A DNA stretch of 64,000 nt, from positions 186,001-250,000 of the forward strand of contig CAVVFJ010000012.1 of assembly GCA_963747425.1 (NCBI GenBank), written 5' to 3'. Below, in pieces: positions 8,939-16,522 of the stretch (its first letter is position 1; every line of letters starts with the position of its first letter). This stretch comes from DASUPK01 sp963747425 (GTDB lineage Bacteria; Actinomycetota; Thermoleophilia; Solirubrobacterales; 70-9). The position numbers and the translations under genes were made by a program. Under the pieces are notes generated by a model. That model worked only from the letters and a program-made list of their open reading frames with translations. It did not search any database and was not told the DNA's origin.

Positions 8939-9166
8939 CGGTGTTCGTCACGCGGGCGAACCGGATCGCCCGCTACTCGAGGATCACCCAGGGGGTTGGG
9001 GTCACGCAGGTTCCCGCTCTGGTGATCATCCGCCCGCGCAAGGTGAGTGGCTCGGTGCCCGCAGGCGCAGGTGGCGTACGGGTTCCGGGATGCACAGGGG
9101 GTAGTGCAGGCCGTCCACGACGCCGTCTATTCCGGCAAGGACGACCTGCCCTACAGCCCTCGATGA
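8501..9166 (+). pseudogene. Membrane-anchored thioredoxin-like pilus-operon protein, frame broken several times
   Basis: Reading across three frames gives one coherent protein of about 220 residues. It starts at ATG 8501 (MREAINNN), has a single membrane helix (MVQIGLIAAFSLLVVGVLFV) and a Ser/Thr/Pro-rich linker in another frame (STTTTTSAQVSTPAGKVSI). The C-terminal domain is thioredoxin-like: PRPVVQAWKRGDTVVLL, then DDRLVRGAVGSL, VAVFVTRANRIARYSRI, GVTQVPALVIIRPRK, and AYGFRDAQGVVQAVHDAVYS, ending at TGA 9164-9166. At least four frame changes lie between 8610 and 9080. No CxxC is visible, so a redox role is doubtful. The stop overlaps an ATG at 9163 that may begin pilB. Position between pilT and pilB suggests a pilus accessory role. 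Confidence 0.6.
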
Positions 9167-9339
9167 GTGAGGCGGCCTGATGCGGGACCTCCCCGACTAT
9201 CTGCGGCCCGCTCCCTGGGCCCGGCGACGGGTCCGGCGCCGCGCACGCCGCGGCGCCCGGCGAGGAGGCGCAAGACGAAGGAACTCCCGGGCCTGATTCC
9301 GCCGATGCAGCGCGGGACACTCCGGAGGATTCATCACCG

Positions 9340-10998
9340 ATGCCATCGTCGAGCTCGGCTACGCGAGCCGCGAACAGGTCGGAGCAGGCGATCGCCCAGT
9401 CGCGCACCGCCGGGCGAAGGCCGGAGGAGATCCTGCTCGAGCAGGGGGTGATCGACTCGGAGCAGCTCTCCCGGGCGACCGCCGAGCGCTACGGGCTCGA
9501 CTACGTCGACCTCGCGCTCTTCAACGTCGACATGGGGGCGGCGAACCTGATCTCGGCCAAGTCGGCGCGACGCCATCAGGTATTGCCGGTCTCGTTCATC
9601 GACGAGAGCACGCTTCTGCTCGCGATGGCCGATCCGACCAACCTGCTGGCGCTGGACGACGTGCAGATGGCGACCGGCCTCAGCTGCTCGGTCGCAGTTG
9701 CTCCCGCCAGCGACATCGAGGGGCTGATCTCGAAGCTCTCGACGATGCAGAGCACGGTCGCCGACGCGATCGCCGAGGAGGCGGAGGCCGAGGAGAAAGC
9801 GGACGAGGCGCCGGCCGAGATCACCGATCTGCGCGCCTCGGCGCAGGACGGCCCGGTGATCAAGCTCGTCAACAGCATCCTCGGCCAAGCGGTCAGCGAG
9901 GGTGCCTCGGACATCCACTTCGAGCCCGAGGACGGCGACATGCGGATCCGGTTCCGGATCGACGGGGTCCTGCAGGAAACGGCCCGCGTGCCCAAGCGCA
10001 TGGTCGCCGGGGTGATCTCGAGGATCAAGATCATGAGCGACCTGGACATCGCGGAGAAGCGGCTCCCGCAGGATGGGCGCGTCGGGGTGATGGTCGAGGA
10101 CCGCCGCATCGATCTCCGCGTCACGACGCTGCCGACACAGAACGGGGAGGGGGCGTCAATCCGGATCCTCGACGAGGCCGATGCCCTGCGCACGCTGGAT
10201 GACCTCGGCATGGAGGGCGAGCCCGGGGAGCGCTTCGAGACCTCGTTCCGGAAGCCGTACGGGGCGGTGCTCGTCACCGGTCCGACGGGCGCCGGCAAGT
10301 CGACGACCCTCTACGCCGCCCTTCAGGAACTCAACGAGGTGGACAAGCACATCGTCACGATCGAGGACCCGGTCGAGTACCGGCTTCCTGGCGTCAACCA
10401 GATCGGCGTGCACCGCAAGGCCGGGCTGACGTTCGCGACGGGGCTGCGATCGGTCCTCCGCGCCGACCCCGACGTGATCATGGTCGGCGAGATCCGCGAC
10501 AGCGAGACCGCCCGGATCGCGATCGAGGCCGCGCTCACCGGCCACATGGTGCTGACCACCCTGCACACGAACGACGCTCCCGGCGCGATCACCCGGCTCC
10601 AGGAGATGGGGATCGAGTCGTTCCTCACCTCCTCTGCGATCGAGTGCGTGGTCGCTCAGCGCCTCGCTCGGAAGCTCTGCGCTCACTGCAAGCGGCGGGT
10701 CGTCGTCAGCCAGGCAGCCCTCACCGAGGCGGGCTTCCGCGTCGGCACGGACCTCGAGGCGTACGAGCCAGTCGGCTGCCAGCGCTGTCACGGCATCGGC
10801 TACCGCGGGCGGATGGGGATCTACTCGGTGATGGTGTTGAGCGACCGGATCAAGGAGATGGTCGTGAACCTCGCCCCGGAGGCCGAGATCGCCAAGGTCG
10901 CGATCGAGGAGGGCATGCTCACCCTGCGGCAGTCGGGCCTGGAGAAGGTGCGCTCGGGGCTGACGAGCGTGCAGGAGGTCTCGCGCGTAGCCAGCTAG
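9340..10998 (+). CDS. pilB: Type IV pilus assembly ATPase PilB (5' end frameshifted)
   Basis: PilB powers pilus extension from the cytoplasmic face of the inner membrane. An N-terminal MshEN domain (EQAIAQSRTAGRRPEEILLE, then ATAERYGLDYVDL) precedes the ATPase core: Walker A GPTGAGKSTTL (about residue 313), Asp box TIEDPVEYRLPG, Walker B DPDVIMVGEIRD (about 376), His box TGHMVLTTLHTND. Two CxxC pairs (CAHC about 447, CQRC about 480) form the usual zinc site. The first 15 residues after the ATG at 9340 are out of frame. The homologous beginning, GFITDAIVELGYASREQV, lies in another frame just upstream, with an extra base near 9386. The true start is probably near 9163-9180. Confidence 0.9.
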   Translation: MPSSSSATRAANRSEQAIAQSRTAGRRPEEILLEQGVIDSEQLSRATAERYGLDYVDLALFNVDMGAANLISAKSARRHQVLPVSFIDESTLLLAMADPTNLLALDDVQMATGLSCSVAVAPASDIEGLISKLSTMQSTVADAIAEEAEAEEKADEAPAEITDLRASAQDGPVIKLVNSILGQAVSEGASDIHFEPEDGDMRIRFRIDGVLQETARVPKRMVAGVISRIKIMSDLDIAEKRLPQDGRVGVMVEDRRIDLRVTTLPTQNGEGASIRILDEADALRTLDDLGMEGEPGERFETSFRKPYGAVLVTGPTGAGKSTTLYAALQELNEVDKHIVTIEDPVEYRLPGVNQIGVHRKAGLTFATGLRSVLRADPDVIMVGEIRDSETARIAIEAALTGHMVLTTLHTNDAPGAITRLQEMGIESFLTSSAIECVVAQRLARKLCAHCKRRVVVSQAALTEAGFRVGTDLEAYEPVGCQRCHGIGYRGRMGIYSVMVLSDRIKEMVVNLAPEAEIAKVAIEEGMLTLRQSGLEKVRSGLTSVQEVSRVAS

Positions 10999-11051
10999 AC
11001 CCCACTATTTGGTGTCAAGCGCGCGCGGCGAACGGACGATCGGTAACGGGC

Positions 11052-12186
11052 ATGGAAGCCGCTGCCCCAACGCGGAAGTTCGACTTCGCGGAGATCCTCA
11101 CGCGGATGTCGGAGGAGCGAGCCTCCGACGTGCACCTCACGCCCGGATTCCCGCCGGCGATCCGTGTGCGCGGCAAGATCGTCGGCCTGGACGAGTACGG
11201 GCCGGTTTCTCCGCAGGTCACGAGGGACACCGTCTACAGCCTGCTGAACGACGATCAGCGCAAGCGCTTCGAGTTGCACAAGCAGCTGGACCTCGCGTAC
11301 GCGGTGCCCGGCGTCGCTCGCTTCAGGGTCAACTGCTTCTTCCAGCGCGGCGCCATCAGCGCCGCCTTCCGCCGCATCCCGCACGAGATTCCACGACTCG
11401 ACGAGCTCGGCCTGCCCCAGGGTCCTCGAGGACCTGACGCGCAAGCCGAGAGGCCTTGTCCTGGTGACCGGCCCGACCGGCTCCGGTAAGTCGACGACAC
11501 TGGCGGCGATGATCGACATCATCAACAGCGAGCGCGAGGAGCACATCCTCACGATCGAGGACCCGATCGAGTTCCTGCACTCGCACAAGCACTGCATCGT
11601 CAACCAGCGTGAGATCGGCGCGGACGCCGAGGACTTCGCCACAGCCCTGAAGGCCGCCCTCCGCGAGGACCCGGACGTGATCCTCGTCGGCGAAATGAGG
11701 GATCTGGAGACGATGTCGACCGCGCTGACCGCGGCCGAGACCGGCCACCTCGTCTTCGCGACGCTGCATACCCAATCGACTTCTCAGACGGTCGACCGCA
11801 TCATCGACATCTTCCCGGCCGAGCAGCAGGCCCAGGTCCGGATGCAGCTCTCCATAGGGCTCCAGGGAATCCTCACCCAGCAGCTGATGCCCACGCTCGA
11901 CGGAGCGGGGCGAGTCGTTGGCTGCGAGGTGCTGATTCCGACGCCGGCGGTGCGAAATCTGATCCGCGAGGGCAAGACCCACCAGATCTACTCGGCGATC
12001 CAGACCTCGGGCTCGATCGGCATGCAGACGATGGATGCCCACCTGGCGCAGCTCGTGCGGATGGGCCGGGTTTCCCGTCAGCTCGCCGAGCAGCGGGCGT
12101 CGGTGCCTGAGGAGCTCAAGCGACTTCTGGGGCCGGCGCCGGAGGTGGCCGGTGCGCAGGCGACTGCAATGACGAACGGAGCCTGA
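11052..12186 (+). pseudogene. pilT: Second PilT-family ATPase (pilT2), single-base frameshift
   Basis: A second PilT-type retraction ATPase, about 377 residues when one extra base is ignored. It runs from ATG 11052 (MEAAAPTRKFDFAEIL) with the SDVHLTPGFPPAIRVRGKI domain to TGA 12184-12186. Walker A GPTGSGKSTTL and Walker B DPDVILVGEMRD, plus TGHLVFATLHTQS, are intact. The frame breaks at GGG 11422-11424: removing one G restores LPQVLEDLTRKPRGLVLVTG. Total length (1135 bp) is one base over a multiple of three. It lies 1 bp before pilC, so coupling is likely. Two PilT paralogues are common in pilus clusters. An assembly error is more likely than true loss. Confidence 0.8.
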
Positions 12187-12187
12187 G

Positions 12188-13425
12188 ATGAGCACCTTCG
12201 CGTTCCGTGCCATCGACGTGGCAGGTGTGCCCTCGCGTGGCGAGGTTGACGCCGATTCCAAGGCTCAGGTCACCGAGCAGCTTCGCGAGCGCGGGCTGAT
12301 CGTGCTCGACGTCTCCGAGAAGAACGAGGCCTTCAAGCTCGAGTCGGTCTTCGATCGCTTCCGCGGGATCAAGACGCGCGAGCTCGCGGTCTTCTCCAGG
12401 CAGTTCGCCACTCTTGTGGCATCGGGCATGCCGATGCTGCGCTCGCTCTACACGCTCGAGGACCAGACGGAGGACGAGCGGCTCAAGGAGGCGATCGGCG
12501 GCGTACGGCGGGACGTGGAGGCCGGCAGCTCGCTGGCCGACGCAATGGGGCGCCGTCCGCAGATCTTCGACAACCTCTTCCGAGCCATGGTGCGCTCGGG
12601 CGAGAGCTCGGGCCGTCTCGACGAGGCTCTGGAGCGGGTCGCCTACCAGCTCGAGAAGCTCGACGCGCTGCGGCGGGAGATCCGCTCGGCGGCGATGTAT
12701 CCGGTGGTGATCTTCATCTTCGCTTTGCTGGTGAATGCTGGCCGTCGTGATCTTCATCGTGCCGGTGTTCGCCAACGCCTTCAAGCAGGCAGTCGCCGAC
12801 CAACCGGGCGAGTCGGCCGACCTGCCGAGCCTCACCCAGTTCATGGTGGGGCTCTCGAACTTCCTCAAGGGGCAGTGGTTCATCTGGATTCCCGCCCTGA
12901 TCGCCGCGATCATCGGCTTCTTCCAGTGGAAGAAGACCGACAAGGGGAGGGCGCAATGGGACCGGATCAGCCCTGCGCCTGCCGATCCACATCGGCGACA
13001 TCGTCCGCAAGGCCGCGGTGGCGCGCTGGTCGCGAACGTTCTCCGGCGCGGTCTCCTCCGGGGTGCCGCTCCTGGAGGCGATCACGCTCGTCGGGCAGAC
13101 CGCCGGCAACTCGAGGATCGAGGCGGCGATGGAGGAGGTCCACGCCTCGGTCAAGAGGGGCGGCACGCTCGCCCACCCAATCGAGGAGGCAGAGGTCTTC
13201 CCGCCGATGGTGGGCCAGATGGTCTCCGTCGGCGAGGAGAGCGGGCAGCTCGAGCAGATGCTGACCAAGATCGCCGACTTCTACGAGGCAGAGGTGGACG
13301 CCAAGGTGAAGGCGCTGACCTCACTGCTAGAACCGGCGATGATCATCGTCGTCGGCGGCATGGTGGGCTTCATCGTGATCGCGATGTACCTGCCGCTCTT
13401 CTCGCTCTACGACAAGATCCGCTAG
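12188..13425 (+). pseudogene. pilC: Type IV pilus inner-membrane platform protein PilC, two frameshifts
   Basis: PilC is the GspF-fold membrane platform that couples the ATPases to pilin polymerisation. Ignoring two extra bases gives 411 residues, the normal length. The N-terminal half has FSRQFATLVASGMPMLRSLY and AMVRSGESSGRLDEALERVA; the C-terminal half has ARWSRTFSGAVSSGVPLLEA, MVSVGEESGQLEQMLTKIAD and LEPAMIIVVGGMVGFIVIAM. The first break is the extra A at 12734-12735 (restoring FALLVMLAVVIFIVPVF). The second is the extra C at 12971-12973 (restoring RISLRLPIHIGDIV). Both are single-base insertions with intact coding on each side. The start ATG at 12188 follows pilT2 by one base. Confidence 0.8.
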
Positions 13426-13499
13426 CGCGGCCACACGTCCTCAGCGGCCAGTGGACGCAAGTTCGACCGCAATTCCCTAAGCACTATTGAGGGACTTGC

Positions 13500-13526
13500 T
13501 AAAGCCATCGGCCGCGCGGTCGATTT
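13500..13526 (+). promoter_or_regulatory. FliA/WhiG (sigma28)-like promoter for the major pilin
   Basis: TAAAGCCA (13500-13507), 11 bp, then GTCGATTT (13519-13526). The -35 octamer is identical to that of the pilT1 promoter and the spacing matches the sigma28 consensus exactly. The predicted start near 13533 lies about 20 nt before the c-di-GMP aptamer, so promoter, riboswitch and pilin are in the correct order. Confidence 0.6.
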
Positions 13527-13553
13527 AAGGCGGCGTAAAGAGAAAAGCCAGGG

Positions 13554-13646
13554 CCTTGGTGAAAAGGCAAACCCATCGCGAGGTGGGGACGCAAAGCCAG
13601 CGGGGCTCCGAGAGAGATCTCAGAGCAAGCCGGGCTGCCACCGGGG
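13554..13646 (+). promoter_or_regulatory. Cyclic di-GMP-I (GEMM-I) riboswitch upstream of pilA
   Basis: All landmarks of the class I c-di-GMP aptamer are present. Outer stem P1 pairs CCTTGGTG (13554-13561) with CACCGGGG (13639-13646). GGCAAACCC (13566-13574) opens P2, whose loop is a GCGA tetraloop (CCCATC-GCGA-GGTGGG). The hallmark GGGACGCAAAGCC follows (13586-13598), and P3 closes with AGCAAGCCGGGCTGCC. Downstream, TGGCAG (13675-13680) can pair with CTGCCA (13635-13640) inside the aptamer's 3' strand, a possible switching element. The pilin ribosome-binding site AAGGAGG is about 50 nt after the aptamer. Direction (ON or OFF) is not determined. Confidence 0.88.
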
Positions 13647-13705
13647 TCAGTGACTTCCCGAAGGCACGGGGCTCTGGCAGATGTTTGGACTACAAGGAGG
13701 TCCAG

Positions 13706-14176
13706 ATGCTGTTGAAGCTCCGCGAGCGGATGGCCAGCGAGAAGGGGTTCACCCTGATCGAGCTGCTGGTCGTCATGCTCATCATTGGAATTCTGGCCGC
13801 GATCGCGATCCCGACGTTCTTCAACCAGAAGCAGAAGTCGAGCGACGCGAGCGCCAAGGAGATGGCGCATTCGGCCCAGGTGGCGACGGAGACATACGCC
13901 ACAGACCACGGCGGTGACTACACCGGCGTTACGGTCACTGGCGCTGGTGGCCTGACGTCGATCGAGCCCACAATCAACACCGGTGGCAACACGGTCACCT
14001 TCGTGGGCACGCCCGACGCCACCAGTTATGACATTCAGGTCACGAACGACACCACGTCTCACACGTTCGACATCGTCAAGACCGCAACCTCGCTGACGTT
14101 CCCGTGCAACCCGGGAGGCCAGGGCGGTTGTCCGGACGACGCCACGGCCGGCGGCCCCGGCGATTGGGGCGGCTGA
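13706..14176 (+). CDS. pilA: Major type IV pilin (PilA/PilE-like prepilin)
   Basis: A 156-residue prepilin. The short leader ends in SEKG, followed by FTLIELLVVMLIIGILAAIA: cleavage by PilD after Gly would give N-methyl-Phe, and the Glu at mature position 5 needed for assembly is present. The C-terminal part is Thr/Gly-rich, with two cysteines (PCNPGGQGGCPDD) able to form the D-region disulfide, and ends in a Gly-rich tail. The start is ATG 13706 with AAGGAGG 7 bp upstream. A longer open frame from 13556 simply runs through the riboswitch. It has its own promoter, riboswitch and terminator, so it is a single-gene unit inside the pilus cluster. Confidence 0.92.
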   Translation: MLLKLRERMASEKGFTLIELLVVMLIIGILAAIAIPTFFNQKQKSSDASAKEMAHSAQVATETYATDHGGDYTGVTVTGAGGLTSIEPTINTGGNTVTFVGTPDATSYDIQVTNDTTSHTFDIVKTATSLTFPCNPGGQGGCPDDATAGGPGDWGG

Positions 14177-14223
14177 TCCAACTAGCCAGCCTGCGTGATG
14201 CTCGCAAGAGCGTCGCGTGAAGC

Positions 14224-14254
14224 AAGAGGGCGGGCCTTCGGGCCCGCCCTCTTT
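14224..14254 (+). terminator. Strong intrinsic terminator after pilA
   Basis: A 13-bp perfect stem AAGAGGGCGGGCC / GGCCCGCCCTCTT around a TTCG tetraloop, ending in TTT. It lies 48 bp after the pilin stop and separates pilA from the minor pilin genes. Confidence 0.9.
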
Positions 14255-14369
14255 CGTTCTCGCGCTGAAGGTGCGATCGAACACCCGGCCAGGCAACCCA
14301 AATCTTCGGTATGGCCCTTGATCGGATGGCGGCCGATGGGGAATCAGGCACCTCCACGGTGCGCGTGCT

Positions 14370-15821
14370 ATGAGGGCGATCGAGAGACTTAGAAATCGGA
14401 TCGGGGACCAAGCAGGCTTCGCACTGATCGAGGCCCTGGTCAGCGCCGTCATGCTGACGATCGTCGCCGCAGGGGCCTTCACTTACTTCAGCGCCAGCAC
14501 GAGGGCGACCGCACAGGAGCGCCATCGCTCCCAGGCCGACGCGCTCGCCCAGGGGGACCTGGAGCGGCTTCGATCGCTGCCCGTCACCTGCCCGAAGGCA
14601 ACCCCTTCCTGCGGCTACTCCCTCGCCAGCATGGTCGGCAGCCCCCAAACCAGGACCGTGACACAGGACAGCACTATCTACACGGTCGTGTCGCAGGCGG
14701 GCTACGTGAACGAGCCGTCGATCAGCAGCAGCTGCGCCGCGGGCTCGGGCTCGCGCGACTACGTTGGAATCAGCTCGACCGTCACCTGGCCCGGCATCGG
14801 CAGCCGGCCACCGGTGACGGCGTCGAGCATCGTCACCCCGCCGAGCGGCTCGTTTGTTCCGAACAGCGGCACCCTGCGGATCAACGTCACGGACTCCCGG
14901 ACGAACGCCGTCTCAGGAGTCACCCTGAACGGCAGCGGCACCGGCGGCACCCAGGGATCGTTCAGCGGCACAACCGGGACGGCCGGCTGCATTCTCTGGA
15001 ACAACGTTCCGGCGGGCAACTACTCGCTCACGGTGGCGGGGGTAGCCGCCGGGAAGGTCGACAAGGACGGCAATCTAGGGGACCAGTCCACCCCGCAGAT
15101 CGGCGTCGTGGATCAAGCCACCACCACGATCGACCTGATGTACGACACGCCGGGAACGGCGCAGATCAGCTTCCAGACGAAGGACTACTCCAACGGTCTG
15201 ATGTCGGCCGCCTTCGACTCGCTGGTTTTCGTGGAGAGCGATCTCACCTCGCAGAGCAGGCTGTTCAGCGTTTCACCGGCTGCTGGAACTATCACTGCGA
15301 CCCAGCTCTTCCCGTTCACTAATCAGTACTCGGCATTCGCCGGCACCTGCTCGGGGTCCAGCGTTTCGACGCCGGGCGACAACCCCAACCCGACGTCGAC
15401 GGTGCCTGCGCCCGCCCCGGCAGCGATCCCCAGCTTCACGGTCCCGGTGGGAGCCAGCGCGAGTCCGCAGACGGTTCAGCTCCCAGCCCTGTTGCTCACC
15501 GTCTACAAGGGCTCGAACACCAGCAGCGCCGTGGCCCCTGGCGCGACGGTCAAGGTCCGCGATCTGAACTGCAGCAACTACCTGCGCACCTACACCACCA
15601 ACGCCTCCGGCCAGCTCGACCAGCCCGGGCTGCCGTACAGCGACTTCTCGGTCTGCGCCAGCGGGCAGGACGCCGGCGGCACCTTGAAGAACAGGACCAC
15701 GGGCACCTCCGGCAGTCCTTCGAGCCCCAGCCTCAACGACGGACAGACCGATCTGGACACCGGCACCGCGCTCAACCTCTTCCTCCAGGGAACCGGATCT
15801 CAGTCGGGAGCCTGTCCATGA
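14370..15821 (+). CDS. Large minor prepilin, PilV-like, with Ig-like/carboxypeptidase-regulatory-like domains
   Basis: 483 residues. A prepilin N terminus (GDQAG then FALIEALVSAVMLTIVAAGA) places it among type IV minor pilins cut by PilD, with Glu5 present. The rest is a long extracytoplasmic, Ser/Thr/Gly-rich region with beta-sandwich character: LRINVTDSRTNAVSGVTLNG and WNNVPAGNYSLTVAG resemble carboxypeptidase regulatory-like or SpaA-type repeats, and a similar unit recurs near VKVRDLNCSNYLRTY. Several cysteines are spread through it. At three times the size of the major pilin it is probably a tip or surface adhesin subunit. Its stop overlaps the next start by 4 bp. Confidence 0.75.
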   Translation: MRAIERLRNRIGDQAGFALIEALVSAVMLTIVAAGAFTYFSASTRATAQERHRSQADALAQGDLERLRSLPVTCPKATPSCGYSLASMVGSPQTRTVTQDSTIYTVVSQAGYVNEPSISSSCAAGSGSRDYVGISSTVTWPGIGSRPPVTASSIVTPPSGSFVPNSGTLRINVTDSRTNAVSGVTLNGSGTGGTQGSFSGTTGTAGCILWNNVPAGNYSLTVAGVAAGKVDKDGNLGDQSTPQIGVVDQATTTIDLMYDTPGTAQISFQTKDYSNGLMSAAFDSLVFVESDLTSQSRLFSVSPAAGTITATQLFPFTNQYSAFAGTCSGSSVSTPGDNPNPTSTVPAPAPAAIPSFTVPVGASASPQTVQLPALLLTVYKGSNTSSAVAPGATVKVRDLNCSNYLRTYTTNASGQLDQPGLPYSDFSVCASGQDAGGTLKNRTTGTSGSPSSPSLNDGQTDLDTGTALNLFLQGTGSQSGACP

Positions 15822-16522
15822 TCAGGGACGACGGCGGTTTCACAATGGCCGAGCTCCTGGTCGGGATGGCGGTCTCCGTGGTGACTATGAGCGCCATCGC
15901 GATGATGGTGAGCGCAGCAACTCATCACCAGGCAAGGGTGGCGAACCGGGTGGCCGCGAATCAGCGAGCGCGGCCGGTCATCGCCCGGATCATCGACGAG
16001 CTCCACTCCGCCTGCGTCGCTCCGCGCATCGCCCCGGTCGTGGGGGATGGCACCGCCAACGGGAGTACCGCGACCCGCATCACCTTCCTGTCGCTGGCCG
16101 GGAACGACCCGAACCCGAGGCCCGACAAGCGCGTCATCGTCCTCTCAGGCGACACCCTGACCGAGTCGGTCTACCAAGGCAACGGCTCGACTTCGCCAAA
16201 CGGCTGGTCGTTCAGTCCGACCCCGACTCCGGACTCGCCCCGAACGCTGATCAGCGGCGTCTCGGCGCCGGGAGGGGCCGTGTTCAACTACTACCGCTTC
16301 CAGAACGGTCAGCTCGTTCTCAACCCGCCATTGACGGTGCCGCTGACCTCCTCGGACGCCGCGTTGGTCGCCTACGTGGGCGTCAGCCTCACCGCCAACC
16401 CGACCCCGACCGGTGGAACCGGCCCGGACGCGAACGCTCCGATCACGCTGTCCGACGGGGTGGATCTGCGTCTCCAGCCCGCCAGCCAGATCGCGACCCA
16501 GGACAACCTGCCGTGCACCTGA
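15818..16522 (+). CDS. Minor prepilin, PilW-like
   Basis: 234 residues beginning MIRDDGG followed by FTMAELLVGMAVSVVTMSAI, a class III prepilin signal with Gly before Phe and Glu at mature position 5. The globular part contains an Arg-rich alpha-spine extension (RVAANQRARPVIARIIDELH) and then beta-rich sequence with two cysteines far apart. It lies between the large PilV-like and PilX-like genes with short overlaps on both sides (4 and 10 bp), so the three are translationally coupled. It probably primes assembly at the pilus tip together with its neighbours. Confidence 0.75.
   Translation: MIRDDGGFTMAELLVGMAVSVVTMSAIAMMVSAATHHQARVANRVAANQRARPVIARIIDELHSACVAPRIAPVVGDGTANGSTATRITFLSLAGNDPNPRPDKRVIVLSGDTLTESVYQGNGSTSPNGWSFSPTPTPDSPRTLISGVSAPGGAVFNYYRFQNGQLVLNPPLTVPLTSSDAALVAYVGVSLTANPTPTGGTGPDANAPITLSDGVDLRLQPASQIATQDNLPCT

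Noticed and set aside
13556..13705. N-terminal 50-residue extension of the pilin
   Set aside because: The open frame runs through the c-di-GMP riboswitch, lacks a prepilin-compatible start, and a strong ribosome-binding site supports ATG 13706.
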